Shown: positions 7,879 to 16,849 of the stretch, piece by piece
How the letters are laid out: every line of letters starts with the position of its first letter
Numbering within the stretch: the stretch's first letter is position 1
Origin: Chloroflexota bacterium
GTDB lineage: Bacteria > Chloroflexota > Dehalococcoidia > SZUA-161
Reading direction: 5' to 3'
DNA: 33,221 nucleotides
Assembly (NCBI GenBank): GCA_021787935.1
Contig: JAJYLC010000020.1
Location: 1 to 33,221 of the forward strand
Program-made: the position numbers and the translations under genes
The notes under the pieces: generated by a model
What the model was told of the DNA's origin: nothing
Databases searched by the model: none
The model's input: the letters and a program-made list of their open reading frames with translations, nothing else

Positions 7879-7897
7879 GTAAATTCCCTCGTGTCAA
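7869..7897 (-). promoter_or_regulatory. Perfect-consensus sigma70-type promoter of the MarR operon
   Basis: On the minus strand TTGACA (plus 7892-7897) and TATAAT (plus 7869-7874) are separated by exactly 17 bases. Both hexamers match the consensus fully, which is rare. The predicted start is near 7862, giving a leader of about 95 bases to the marR start. An unrepressed promoter of this quality would be very strong, in keeping with tight repression through the overlapping palindromes. Confidence 0.8.
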
Positions 7898-7989
7898 TAA
7901 TATACTACGAAGGTATCCCAGATTGGGAGGAAAAGTTAATGCCGGAGTAGAGCGATAAGAGACTATCTGCTCCGGTTGGGTCGATTTCC

Positions 7990-8019
7990 TTGACAATTCA
8001 GGGTGGAGGAGCTTATTAT
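7990..8019 (+). promoter_or_regulatory. Promoter of rnc-ftsY
   Basis: TTGACA at 7990-7995 is followed after 18 bases by TATTAT at 8014-8019. Transcription would start near 8026, leaving a leader of only about 17 bases before the rnc GTG. Confidence 0.6.
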
Positions 8020-8042
8020 AGCCTCAAATTAGTGTCAGGTTT

Positions 8043-8741
8043 GTGATTTTGTCAGCTCTCGATGCACTTCAAGCTGCCCTCGGCGTGAACTTTAAAGATG
8101 AGTCTCTCCTGCAGCAAGCTCTTGTCCATCGCTCTTATCTGAATGAAAATACCGCCTTACATTTGATCTCCAACGAGAGACTTGAGTTCTTGGGGGATGC
8201 GGTGCTGGGCTTTGTTGTAGCGAATGAGCTTTATTCACGCTTTCCGGATTTCTCGGAAGGGGAATTGACCAAGCTTAGGGCAGCATTGGTGCGGGGAGAA
8301 ACCTTAAGCCGTATCGCAGCATCGCTGCAGCTTGGGGAGTATCTTTTTCTGGGGCATGGCGAGGAAGAGAGCGGAGGTCGCTCTCGGGCCAGGAATCTAA
8401 GCTGCACCTTGGAAGCGGTTATCGGAGCTGTCTTCCTTGACGGAGGACTCGATGCAGCGGAAGGTTTCATCCTGAAACTGCTGAATGGCGAGTTGGAAGG
8501 AGTAGTTGAGGACAAGTTTGCCGCAGATTACAAATCCCGGCTACAGCAGCTCATTCAATCGGAGCGTAAGATAACACCTGTTTATCGGACGGTAGACGAG
8601 TTGGGCCCTGACCATGCCAAAACCTTCACTGTGGAGGTGCTGGCAGGAGATATTATACTCGGCCGGGGCAGTGGCAGGAGCAAGCGGGCGGCAGAAGTGG
8701 ATGCAGCACGACATGCATTGCAGGGCTTGACGGGAGGCTGA
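8043..8741 (+). CDS. rnc: Ribonuclease III
   Basis: RNase III cuts double-stranded RNA in rRNA and mRNA processing. The 232-residue product has the signature NERLEFLGDAVLG at residues 44-56, with E48 and D52 of the catalytic site, and a second acidic helix (LEAVIGAVFLDGG) with the other metal ligands. A C-terminal double-stranded RNA-binding domain runs from about DYKSRLQQLIQ to RAAEVDAARHALQ. Length is normal. The start is a GTG with only a weak CAGG nearby; the next candidate, TTG at 8049, is no better. It is followed four bases later by ftsY, an arrangement common in bacteria that links ribosome and RNA maturation with protein targeting. Confidence 0.95.
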   Translation: MILSALDALQAALGVNFKDESLLQQALVHRSYLNENTALHLISNERLEFLGDAVLGFVVANELYSRFPDFSEGELTKLRAALVRGETLSRIAASLQLGEYLFLGHGEEESGGRSRARNLSCTLEAVIGAVFLDGGLDAAEGFILKLLNGELEGVVEDKFAADYKSRLQQLIQSERKITPVYRTVDELGPDHAKTFTVEVLAGDIILGRGSGRSKRAAEVDAARHALQGLTGG

Positions 8742-8745
8742 GAGA

Positions 8746-9666
8746 ATGTTTGGCCTTTTTAAGAAGACTGAAAAAGGGGTAAAACGCAGCCGGGAGGCCT
8801 GGTGGGGCAAGGTTGCGCATCTTTTCGACCGACCCACATTTGGCGACGAGCTTTGGGATGAGCTCGAGGAGCTTCTTATCTCTGCCGATGTTGGCGTGAA
8901 CACAACCGGCAAGCTAATTGAGCGGCTTAAGCAGAGGGTGGAAAGAGAAAAGATCAAGGAGGCTTCCCTGGCAAGGACTGCTCTGAAAGAGGAAATAGTT
9001 TCCATGCTGATGGTGAGAGATGGAAAGCCTTTGCCATCCACGGACGGAAAAATAGGCGTGGTTCTCGTGGTGGGGGTCAACGGGGTGGGCAAGACCACCA
9101 GCATCGCCAAGCTTGCCTATAGCTACAAAGAGCAAAAGAAACGGGTGCTTTTGGTGGCTGGCGACACCTTTAGGGCAGCAGCTATAGACCAGCTTAAGGT
9201 GTGGGGCGAACGAATAAAGGTTCCCGTGATCGCTCATCAGCCTGGCGGCGACCCCGCCGCAGTGGTCTTCGATGCCCTGGAGTCAGCGAAGAAAAATGCC
9301 GATATGGTTATAGTTGATACCGCAGGCCGTCTCCATACGAAGTTCAACCTCATGGAGGAGCTAAAGAAAATCAGGCGGGTAGTCGATAAAGCCAGTATCG
9401 AACCCCAGGTACTGCTGGTGCTGGATGCTACCACGGGGCAGAACGGGTTGACCCAGGCCAGATACTTTACCGAAGCTGTAAAGGTCAGCGGCATTCTGCT
9501 GGCGAAGCTGGATAGCACGGCAAAGGGGGGGATTGTCCTCGCCATCTGTGATGAGCTCAAGATACCCATCCTTTACATAGGCACCGGCCAGGAGCTGGAA
9601 GATTTCGCTCCCTTCGATCCTGAAGAGTTCGTAGAGGCTCTATTTTCCCGCGAGGACCAGGCTTGA
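8746..9666 (+). CDS. ftsY: Signal recognition particle receptor FtsY
   Basis: FtsY is the membrane-associated GTPase that receives ribosome-SRP complexes for co-translational insertion of membrane proteins. The 306-residue protein has the four-helix N domain (residues about 15-90) and the NG GTPase domain: G1 VNGVGKTT at 111-118, DTFRAAA, DTAGR (G3), TKLDSTAKGG-like G4 (AKLDSTAKGG), and GTGQELEDFAPFD at the C-terminal end. The long acidic A domain of E. coli FtsY is absent, as in many Gram-positive and Chloroflexota proteins. ATG 8746 has GGGAGGCTGAGA upstream. It overlaps the next gene by three bases (TTGA), so the following GT-C-like gene is translationally coupled. Confidence 0.96.
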   Translation: MFGLFKKTEKGVKRSREAWWGKVAHLFDRPTFGDELWDELEELLISADVGVNTTGKLIERLKQRVEREKIKEASLARTALKEEIVSMLMVRDGKPLPSTDGKIGVVLVVGVNGVGKTTSIAKLAYSYKEQKKRVLLVAGDTFRAAAIDQLKVWGERIKVPVIAHQPGGDPAAVVFDALESAKKNADMVIVDTAGRLHTKFNLMEELKKIRRVVDKASIEPQVLLVLDATTGQNGLTQARYFTEAVKVSGILLAKLDSTAKGGIVLAICDELKIPILYIGTGQELEDFAPFDPEEFVEALFSREDQA

Positions 9667-10856
9667 GCCAAACTGCAGTCATACTCCGGCAAAAAGCACT
9701 TCCCAATAAATGGTTTCAGGCAGCCTGCATAGCCGCTCTGGTCTTCGTCATCTACCTTGTCACCAGCCAGGATTCGACCCCTTATAACCAGTTTGTCCGG
9801 CTGGTCGATGCCTTTTTTCACGGGCGCCTTTACCTGATAAATGCGCCTTCCTGGTTGGAGTTGGCCAGATATGGTGACAGGGGATATGTCATCAATCCGC
9901 CTGCCCCCACCCTGTTCCTGATACCCTGGGTCGCCATCTGGGGACTGAGCACGAATCAGGTCATTGTTTCCATGCTGGTAGGCTCCGTAGCTGTGGGTTT
10001 CTTCTGGATAGCCGTCACGCAACTGGGCTGGAGTCTCCGGTTTAAGATAGCTATGACTGTGCTGGTAGCCTTTGGCACGAACTTCTGGTGGGTCACCACC
10101 ACAGGCAGTGTCTGGATGCTGGCCCATGTATCGGCGGTATTCTTCCTCATGGCTGCGCTGATCGAGACCACAAGCAAGAACCGCCCCTGGCTGGTAGCTT
10201 TGCTCGTGGGACTGGCCGGTTTATCCAGGTTGCCCGTCTTTCTTACCTTCCCTTTCTTTGCTTATATGTCGGTCCGGAGAGAGGATGGCCGGCGGGTTAT
10301 CATTCGCCGCCTGGCGATTTTTGCAGGCGTCTTAGCAGTGATGGGTGGGCTGTATCTGCTCTATACCTACGGTGAATATCATGCTTTCAGCCTTGGCTAC
10401 GAGCGCGGCCAGTTTGTTAACGAACCCTCGTTCTCCAACGGTCTTTTCAGCATAAGATACATACCCCGGCAGCTTAATGCAATTCTCTTCCAGGGGCCAG
10501 TATTTAGCGACAGCTACCCGTTCTTCAAGCCCTCTTGGGTGGGGATGGGGCTGTTTTTCACCACCCCGGCTTTGCTCTATATGTTCAACTCCACTCTGAA
10601 GGACAAGCTGGCACTTGCTGCTCTCGGCGGCATTGTCCTGACTGTAATCCCCAGTCTGACCTACGGAGTGACAGGTTTCCTCCAGTTCGGGTATCGCTTC
10701 AGCCTGGATATCCTGCCGTTTATGGTTATACTGGTGGCATCCGGCATGCGCTATCGATTGAATTGGCTCAAGATAGCAATCATTGTCTTGAGCGTGGGAA
10801 TCAATCTCTGGGGCACACTGGCTTTCAATAAGCTGAATTGGGTAGCTGGCCCATAA
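9663..10856 (+). CDS. Polytopic membrane protein, GT-C glycosyltransferase-like
   Basis: A 397-residue membrane protein with about ten hydrophobic helices. After the first helix comes a long extracytoplasmic loop (QDSTPYNQFVRLVDAFFHGRLYL) and then VINPPAPTLFLIPWVAIWG, like the PP-containing motif after the first loop in GT-C lipid-linked sugar transferases. The expected acidic pair in loop 1 is not clear, so enzyme activity is inferred from overall shape only. The start is TTG at 9663, inside the ftsY stop (TTGA overlap), which implies coupling. The two following genes are also large multi-pass proteins of this superfamily, so the three probably serve cell-surface glycan assembly. Confidence 0.72.
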   Translation: MSQTAVILRQKALPNKWFQAACIAALVFVIYLVTSQDSTPYNQFVRLVDAFFHGRLYLINAPSWLELARYGDRGYVINPPAPTLFLIPWVAIWGLSTNQVIVSMLVGSVAVGFFWIAVTQLGWSLRFKIAMTVLVAFGTNFWWVTTTGSVWMLAHVSAVFFLMAALIETTSKNRPWLVALLVGLAGLSRLPVFLTFPFFAYMSVRREDGRRVIIRRLAIFAGVLAVMGGLYLLYTYGEYHAFSLGYERGQFVNEPSFSNGLFSIRYIPRQLNAILFQGPVFSDSYPFFKPSWVGMGLFFTTPALLYMFNSTLKDKLALAALGGIVLTVIPSLTYGVTGFLQFGYRFSLDILPFMVILVASGMRYRLNWLKIAIIVLSVGINLWGTLAFNKLNWVAGP

Positions 10857-10934
10857 TGCCGTTTTAGCCAAGTCTTGTTTTACAGATTCGCAGCCTTTGA
10901 CTGAGGCATATCCGCTGTACAAGGACTTTGCCAG

Positions 10935-13100
10935 ATGATACAGGTAGCATATGCTATTATCTGGTGGCTTATCCTGTTGGTCATCGGCCTGATAACATTC
11001 CCTCTCGTATCCAGGGTATGTGGCAGGCTGCCGGACAAAGGCTACTCCATCTCCAAAATTTTGGGTCTGCTGGTTCTAACATACTTCTCCTGGCTATTTG
11101 CCAGCCTGCACCTGCTCAAATTCGGGTATCTCAACATCTCTATCGCGCTGGTTTTACTGCTGGCGCTCTCCTTCTATCTGGGCAGAAAGCGTCTGAATCT
11201 CAGAAACCTGCCTTTGAAGTCTATGCTTATCAGCGAGGCGATTTTCACTATCGCCTTCGCGCTGTTTTTGGTCTATTTGAGGTATAAGCCGGATATCTTC
11301 TACGCCTACACGGAAGATTTCATGGACTTTGCCTTTCTCCAGTCGATTCTGCGCGGCGGCTATCTCCCTCCTGCCGACCCCTGGCTTGCCGGCGCAAGCC
11401 TGCCCTATTACTATGGCGGCCAGTTAGTCACTGCCATACTTACCATGATATCGAAGGTGCCGTCCTCCATATCTTATAACCTGGCAGTGGCCATGTTTTT
11501 TGGCCTTATCGCAACTGCCTCCTATGGGATCGGGTACAATGTCACAAAGAGAAGATTTTATGGTTTTGTCGCTCTCCTTTTCGTTTGTATAGCGGGGTTT
11601 ATCTCGGGTGTATTTCAGCTCTCTGCCTTCGTCTTTCACCACAACCTGCTGGGCTACAGCGCCACAGGAGCGCATAGCTTCCTGGACTGGCTCTTGAACT
11701 TCAGTGTAAGCGCCGGAGTCATACCTTATACCGGGAACCTGTACCCTTATGCCGCTTTCTTGCAGGGGGAACTACATGCACATACTGTGAGTATTGCCTT
11801 TCAGCTAATGTACATCACGCTTGTTTTCGCTCTGCTTAAAAAGGACAATAGCGACGTCAAAACTGCTAGGTCGGATTCGCTACTGAGTGTGTTCATATTA
11901 GGGATTAGCCTGGGCTTCTTATCTCTGGTCAACACATGGGATTTCCCCATCTATGCCACATTTACCATACTTGCTTTCATACTGCTAAAACTGAATCTGA
12001 GTAAGAAGAGTATTTTAGGTGTCATAGCATTAAGCCTGATACTCTACCTGCCTTACTTTGTCACAAGGAACTGGGGCGGGGCACACGGACTCGGCATAGT
12101 ACATGACAGAACAGAGCTGGCAGATTTTATTGAGCTTTTCGCCCTGTTTTTATTTGTGACCTTCTCATTCTTTTACGTTTTGTTCAAGGGCCGATCGCTC
12201 AAGTGGAAAACACTCATTCTAGTGGCGGTCTTCGTCATAATCGTGGCCTCGGTCTCCTTCTTATTGAATTTTCAGCTTCTATTAATCCTTATCCCTCTGA
12301 TTTTGATACCCTTATACTGCATATATAAAGCACGTGAGAAAAAAGAGACCGAGTTTGTTCTACTTCTTGTGCTCATGGGCTCGCTAATTGCGTTATTCTG
12401 TGAAATCTTCTATATAGCCGACGCACTGTCTCATCCTTTTGAAAGATTCAACACTGTTATGAAATTCTATCTGCCGGTGTGGGTTTTCCTGGGTTTGGCA
12501 TCCGCGTACGGAGTATTCTGGATCATGAAGAATACCAGAGGGAAGCTTAAGGGCATTTGGTTCGCTATTTTGCTGGTCATTGTTTTGGCCTGCCTAATTC
12601 AACCTGTGGGGCAGACCATAGGGTGGGCCAGCGGCACACGCGATTATCTGGATATCGGCAGGGGGACATTAGATGGCGTAGCTTATGTGAAGACTATTGC
12701 GCCAGGTGATTACGAGGCTATCCAGTGGATTAACGGGCATATAAAAGGACAGCCTGTGATATTGGAGGCGCCCGGACAGGCGTATCAATTTTCATCATAT
12801 GTCTCAACGATGACCGGCCTTCCTACCGTTATCGGCTGGGTAACTCATGAGGTGATGTGGCGGGGTTCCTGGGATAAAGTAGCGGGGCGAGATACAGATG
12901 TAGATTATATTTATAAATCTCCGGATAGTGCTGAGGCTCTTGATTTGCTGAGGAAGTATAATGTCGAATATGTATATATCGGCAAAGCGGAAAAAGAGAG
13001 ATATGCGGCGGAAAGCTTGCTGCAGTTCGCCAGCGATTCGGAAAGATATAAGCTGATTTATGAAAAGGATGGTGTCGCCGTTTATCAGGTAGTGCAATGA
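10935..13100 (+). CDS. DUF2298 (Chlor_Arch_YYY) membrane protein
   Basis: A 721-residue protein with many membrane helices. The hallmark LPYYYGGQ lies near residue 157, within a segment (FMDFAFLQSILRGGYLPPADPWLAGAS) matching the DUF2298 / Chlor_Arch_YYY family known from Chloroflexota and Archaea. The family is thought to be GT-C-like and to act on surface glycans, but no reaction is established. The C-terminal extracytoplasmic part (after about residue 550) contains YEAIQWINGHIKGQPVILEAPGQAY and LLRKYNVEYVYIGKAEKERY, a small alpha/beta domain seen at the end of such proteins. ATG 10935 has AAGGA eight bases upstream. The gap from the previous gene is 78 bases, so shared transcription is plausible. 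Confidence 0.88.
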   Translation: MIQVAYAIIWWLILLVIGLITFPLVSRVCGRLPDKGYSISKILGLLVLTYFSWLFASLHLLKFGYLNISIALVLLLALSFYLGRKRLNLRNLPLKSMLISEAIFTIAFALFLVYLRYKPDIFYAYTEDFMDFAFLQSILRGGYLPPADPWLAGASLPYYYGGQLVTAILTMISKVPSSISYNLAVAMFFGLIATASYGIGYNVTKRRFYGFVALLFVCIAGFISGVFQLSAFVFHHNLLGYSATGAHSFLDWLLNFSVSAGVIPYTGNLYPYAAFLQGELHAHTVSIAFQLMYITLVFALLKKDNSDVKTARSDSLLSVFILGISLGFLSLVNTWDFPIYATFTILAFILLKLNLSKKSILGVIALSLILYLPYFVTRNWGGAHGLGIVHDRTELADFIELFALFLFVTFSFFYVLFKGRSLKWKTLILVAVFVIIVASVSFLLNFQLLLILIPLILIPLYCIYKAREKKETEFVLLLVLMGSLIALFCEIFYIADALSHPFERFNTVMKFYLPVWVFLGLASAYGVFWIMKNTRGKLKGIWFAILLVIVLACLIQPVGQTIGWASGTRDYLDIGRGTLDGVAYVKTIAPGDYEAIQWINGHIKGQPVILEAPGQAYQFSSYVSTMTGLPTVIGWVTHEVMWRGSWDKVAGRDTDVDYIYKSPDSAEALDLLRKYNVEYVYIGKAEKERYAAESLLQFASDSERYKLIYEKDGVAVYQVVQ

Positions 13101-13170
13101 GGTCGTTTGGCAATAAGTCTACCATATATCCGGATACCTTCACCGTAATTTTGAAGCTGGGTTTTCTGGG

Positions 13171-13189
13171 TTCCGTGTCAAGCACGGAA
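13171..13189. repeat. Small palindrome between the DUF2298 and double GT-C genes
   Basis: TTCCGTG and CACGGAA enclose a five-base loop. The surrounding text (GGGTTCCGTGTCAAGC and a later CGTGCAATGACGG) resembles fragments of the dispersed repeats at 19095-19690. There is no U-tract, so a terminator role is weak. Confidence 0.45.
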
Positions 13190-13326
13190 TGGTAATTGTG
13201 TTTCTAAACGCCCTCGTGCAATGACGGTTGCTTCATTTATGGTATTTGTGAGACAATGGAGCGACATTGTTATTCAGCAATGGCAGGGAGTCGATAAAAA
13301 CTCATAGGGGATTCTGGTAAATAGGG

Positions 13327-16299
13327 ATGCAAATTAATTTCTTAGAAAGACTGCAAAAATTCGTCTCCAAGCCCGGCGGCCAGGCTTTTTTGGTTGTACT
13401 CACCCTTGCAGTATCCTTGCTCATCCGGATACTCCTGTTTCACTATCATGGCTACTACATAGACGAAAACTCTTTCAAGTCATGGTATAACACCGCCGCC
13501 GACAAAGGGCTATATGGCTTCTACGGTTCCACCTGGTCTGATTACCCTCCGTTTAATATCTACATCTTCTGGATATTCGGCAAGCTGGCTCATGCCCTAG
13601 GGCCAGGCAGTTTATATTTTCTAATTAAACTTCCCCAAAACCTGTTCGACCTCGCCACAGCCTATCTTATCTTCCGCTTCGTTCGACAAAGGTACTCTTA
13701 TCTCTTCGCCCTGGGCGCTATGGCTGTGTATGCCCTCAATCCTGCAACCATCTTCAACCTTGCTGTGTGGGGCCAGTTCGATTCGGTCTACACCTTCTTC
13801 ATGGTTGCCTCGCTTTATTCAGTATTGCGCTCCAAATACGAGCTTTCCAGCGGCCTGTTTGCCCTGGCCATACTCACTAAGCCTCAGAGCGTCGTTCTTC
13901 TGCCGGTCTTGGCTTACCTCATGCTGAGAAACGGAGGCTGGAAGCGAGCTGCATCCAGCACTGTTGTATTCTTCGTTTTGATTTTCCTGGTTATCTTGCC
14001 GTTCCACTGGAGCAACCCCATAACATTTCTCGTTGACCGCTACAGCGGCTACAATCTGTACCCATATAACAGCCTCAATGCCTATAATTTCTGGGCGCTG
14101 CTGGGATTCTGGAAGACAGACACCGTGCCGCACCTGGGCCTGAGCTACCAGCAATGGGGCATTATCGCCTTTGTCATCTTCGCTGCCTTTGTCATCTGGC
14201 AGTTCCTTCGTAAGCCCGGCGGAAGGGCGCCGGTTTACGCCACCTTTCTTCTGGCCTTCGGGTTTTATATGCTGATGACCCGAATGCACGAGCGATATCT
14301 CTTCCCCGTCTTCGCGCTTCTAGCCCTCAACTTTTCCCCGCGTCATTCCCCCTGGCTTTATCTGGGGCTCACGGCTACGTTTTTTGCCAACCTTGTTTAC
14401 GTAATGTCAGTGCTCAATAAAAACTCTTTCATCCCCGACGGGCACTGGTCTATTTACGTTTTGGTTCCCATCAATGCTATACTGTTCTTCTACGCTATAT
14501 GGAGTTTCTGGAAGATGCAACATACTCAACAGCCGGAAGGAGGAGCGCCCGAAATTCCTCCAGGGCCGCTGGAAAGCGTGCCGCCTGAAGAAGAATCGAA
14601 GGAAGTTACTCCCCACTCGACGAAGCCCGAAGCAGCCTGGGAGGAGCCTTCATCTCCTGTTCCTAAAGTACCCATTCCCTGGAAGCATGCCCTCATCCTG
14701 GTGCTTCTCATCGCCATCTTCCTCGGCCTGTCTCTCTGGAATCTGGGAGACAGAAAGATTCCCAGTTCGAATTGGGTTCCTCAAAAGAACCCTGAGGAAG
14801 TCTATCTCGACCTCGGCACAACGACCCTTGTGGAAAAGGTATATCTGCTGGTTCAGGATGCCAATCCCGTCAACGTTGATCTCTACTGGGGATCGCCGGG
14901 GAACTGGACTTATAAGGGCAACCTGAGTGAATCGGGCGTCTGGGTGAAGTGGGACTCACTGTATCTGAATCAGGAGACCAGGTACGTCCGCCTGGTTTTT
15001 AAGGATACGTCCGGAGCAATCGGGGAAGTAGCCCTGTTCACCGACGGCCACAAATTAAATATAAAGGGTATAGTAGGAGACCAGGACAACACAGTATCGG
15101 CTCTCATTGATGAGCAGCAACTGGTCGGCAATCCTGCCAGCCACACATCGGGCACCTATTGGGATGAAATATACTACGTCAGGACTGCCGAACAGACCCT
15201 CAAGCTCGAAAGTCCTTCCCAGTGGGATCATCCTCCGACAAGCAAGCTTATTATGGCTGCCAGCATAGCCGTTTTCGGTCACGACCCGTTCGGCTGGCGA
15301 ATAAGTGGAGTCATCTTCGCCGCCCTCGGGATACTGCTGATCTACTTCTTCGCCAAGCGCGTATTTAAGTCTTCCTGGGCGGGACTTATCGCTGCCTTCC
15401 TGCTCACTTTTGAGTTTATGCATTTCGTGGAGGCGCGGATTGCTGTGCCCGAGACGTATGTCTTTTTCTTTATTATCGCCATGTTCTATTTCTTCTACCG
15501 CTACTGGGAAGACCCTGCCCGTGGCGGCAAGTACCTTTTCCTGAGCCTTGTGTTCTTCGGGCTGGGGTTCTCTACTAAGTGGACTGTTATGTATGGGTTT
15601 GCGGGCATGGTGCTGCTGCTGATTGTGCTCAAGTGGCGCAAGCCGGTAATTCGTAAAGGCGAAGTTCTCTGGTTCATTGGCGGTGTGGCAGCCGCGGTAG
15701 CTATCTATATGCTGTCTTACACAACGTACTTTCTGGCGGGCCACGGCGCCCATGACTGGTGGCACCTGCAATTCGCTATGTACGACTTCCATGCCCATTT
15801 GAAAGCAACTCATCCGGCCAGTTCCCCCTTCTGGAGTTGGCCCTTGATGCTGCGTCCGGTATGGATGTATCTGGGCAACTTCGACGGCAGCACAGGCTAT
15901 ATCTCCACTCTGGGTAATCCCGCGCTGTGGTGGGCAGGAATACCCGCGATACTCGGCACATTCTGGCTCGCGATAAGGTACAGAAACAAGCTCGCTATTT
16001 TCATTTCTATACCCTTCCTGGTTCAGTGGCTCGCCTTTCTCAGCGTTCACCGCGTGATATTCATCTATCACTTTTTCCCCAACGTGCTGTTTGTGATCCT
16101 TGCGGTCATTCTCTGGATTCAGTGGCTATGGAAGAAGTATACTTGGGGCAAATGGGTGGTAGTGGCTTACCTTGTGCTCAATGTCGTTCTCTTTGGCCTG
16201 TTCTTCCCCGTGCTATCAGGTCATCCCATGAGCCAGGGGTACTGGGATTCGATGAGGTGGATGGTGAACTGGGTCACGGCGGGTGTTGGGCCTCACTGA
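13327..16299 (+). CDS. Double GT-C membrane protein: mannosyltransferase-like half, discoidin-like insert, PMT-like half
   Basis: A 990-residue protein that reads as two GT-C enzymes in one chain. Half 1 (residues 1 to about 395) has IDEN at D46-E47 in the first loop, SDYPPFNIYI and about ten helices. A proline- and glutamate-rich linker follows (about 400-450). A helix starts at 454 and leads to a beta-rich segment (about 480-579, SSNWVPQ to LNIKG) like a discoidin/F5-8 carbohydrate-binding domain. Half 2 then has the PMT-type acidic pair D613-E614 in YWDEIYYVR, HPPTSKLIMA, and FVEARIAVPE, the pattern of dolichyl-phosphate-mannose protein mannosyltransferases. ATG 13327 has a weak ribosome site. 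Transfer of lipid-linked sugars to exported proteins or glycans is the likely role; donor and acceptor are unknown. Confidence 0.82.
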   Translation: MQINFLERLQKFVSKPGGQAFLVVLTLAVSLLIRILLFHYHGYYIDENSFKSWYNTAADKGLYGFYGSTWSDYPPFNIYIFWIFGKLAHALGPGSLYFLIKLPQNLFDLATAYLIFRFVRQRYSYLFALGAMAVYALNPATIFNLAVWGQFDSVYTFFMVASLYSVLRSKYELSSGLFALAILTKPQSVVLLPVLAYLMLRNGGWKRAASSTVVFFVLIFLVILPFHWSNPITFLVDRYSGYNLYPYNSLNAYNFWALLGFWKTDTVPHLGLSYQQWGIIAFVIFAAFVIWQFLRKPGGRAPVYATFLLAFGFYMLMTRMHERYLFPVFALLALNFSPRHSPWLYLGLTATFFANLVYVMSVLNKNSFIPDGHWSIYVLVPINAILFFYAIWSFWKMQHTQQPEGGAPEIPPGPLESVPPEEESKEVTPHSTKPEAAWEEPSSPVPKVPIPWKHALILVLLIAIFLGLSLWNLGDRKIPSSNWVPQKNPEEVYLDLGTTTLVEKVYLLVQDANPVNVDLYWGSPGNWTYKGNLSESGVWVKWDSLYLNQETRYVRLVFKDTSGAIGEVALFTDGHKLNIKGIVGDQDNTVSALIDEQQLVGNPASHTSGTYWDEIYYVRTAEQTLKLESPSQWDHPPTSKLIMAASIAVFGHDPFGWRISGVIFAALGILLIYFFAKRVFKSSWAGLIAAFLLTFEFMHFVEARIAVPETYVFFFIIAMFYFFYRYWEDPARGGKYLFLSLVFFGLGFSTKWTVMYGFAGMVLLLIVLKWRKPVIRKGEVLWFIGGVAAAVAIYMLSYTTYFLAGHGAHDWWHLQFAMYDFHAHLKATHPASSPFWSWPLMLRPVWMYLGNFDGSTGYISTLGNPALWWAGIPAILGTFWLAIRYRNKLAIFISIPFLVQWLAFLSVHRVIFIYHFFPNVLFVILAVILWIQWLWKKYTWGKWVVVAYLVLNVVLFGLFFPVLSGHPMSQGYWDSMRWMVNWVTAGVGPH

Positions 16300-16312
16300 A
16301 CATAGCACGGCC
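16299..16312 (+). repeat. Direct repeat, left copy
   Basis: AACATAGCACGGCC overlaps the last base of the 990-residue gene's stop and recurs at 16742-16755 with one change (AACATAGCACGACC). The pair brackets about 430 bases that include dispersed repeat copy B. Confidence 0.45.
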
Positions 16313-16380
16313 CGAGATTTGAGGGTTGCGAATTATTCAATTTTGAGGTCGCCTGACGCCCGGGATTTCGAGGGCCGTGA

Positions 16381-16455
16381 TCAGCTTCGGCTGAACGCAG
16401 TGGGGACTGTCCGGGTAAAAAACATCCCTATGTCGAGGAGCAATTTCCCCAAAAC
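16381..16455 (+). repeat. Dispersed repeat, copy B (about 75 bp)
   Basis: This matches the reverse complement of 47-120, sharing CTGAACGC, GGGGACTG, TAAAAAAC and ATTTCCCCAAAAC at the same spacing. It starts with a small hairpin (TCAGC-TTCG-GCTGA) that is imperfect in copy A. Confidence 0.75.
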
Positions 16456-16741
16456 TAAATCCCACAAACGAAACCCCACATATTCAGTTTTCCAAGGAAT
16501 ACCAAGAGCCTGGTGCAACCAGCAATCGGCTTAAAGCCATCAGCCCACAATCGTGAGGCTCTGTAGATGCTGGCTGCGGCTCTTGAATTGGGTCGGGATG
16601 CTGTGTACATTCAGTCCCGATGATATGGGGTTATTGTAGAACATAAGTTCTGATATTGTCAAGAGGAAGATGTCGCGGGGAGCAGCCCCCTTGCGCCTTA
16701 AAAGGGGGATTATAGGGTAGCAGCAAGTTGCGGGCATAATC

Positions 16742-16755
16742 AACATAGCACGACC
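16742..16755 (+). repeat. Direct repeat, right copy
   Basis: AACATAGCACGACC matches 16299-16312 at 13 of 14 positions. It marks the right edge of the repeat-bearing intergenic block and the beginning of the AT-rich accessory genes. Confidence 0.45.
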
Positions 16756-16849
16756 ATTTGAACTAATGGGTTCGATTTTTAAATGGGCTGGGGTGGATGC
16801 CGTATATATTGGACGTTTAAACGCGGACGGAATTTGGGATAGTTTTGAT

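Larger units (their letters stand above)
16300..16849. other. Intergenic region with repeats, no credible gene
   Basis: About 550 bases without a supportable gene. It holds the direct-repeat pair at its edges, dispersed repeat copy B (16381-16455) and a CCCCCTT/AAGGGGG palindrome at about 16686-16708. Short open frames here lack ribosome sites and recognisable sequence. Confidence 0.6.

Noticed and set aside
15055-16071. Long minus-strand open frame opposite the double GT-C gene
   Set aside because: It is a shadow: no ribosome site, no recognisable domain, and the plus strand encodes clear PMT motifs.
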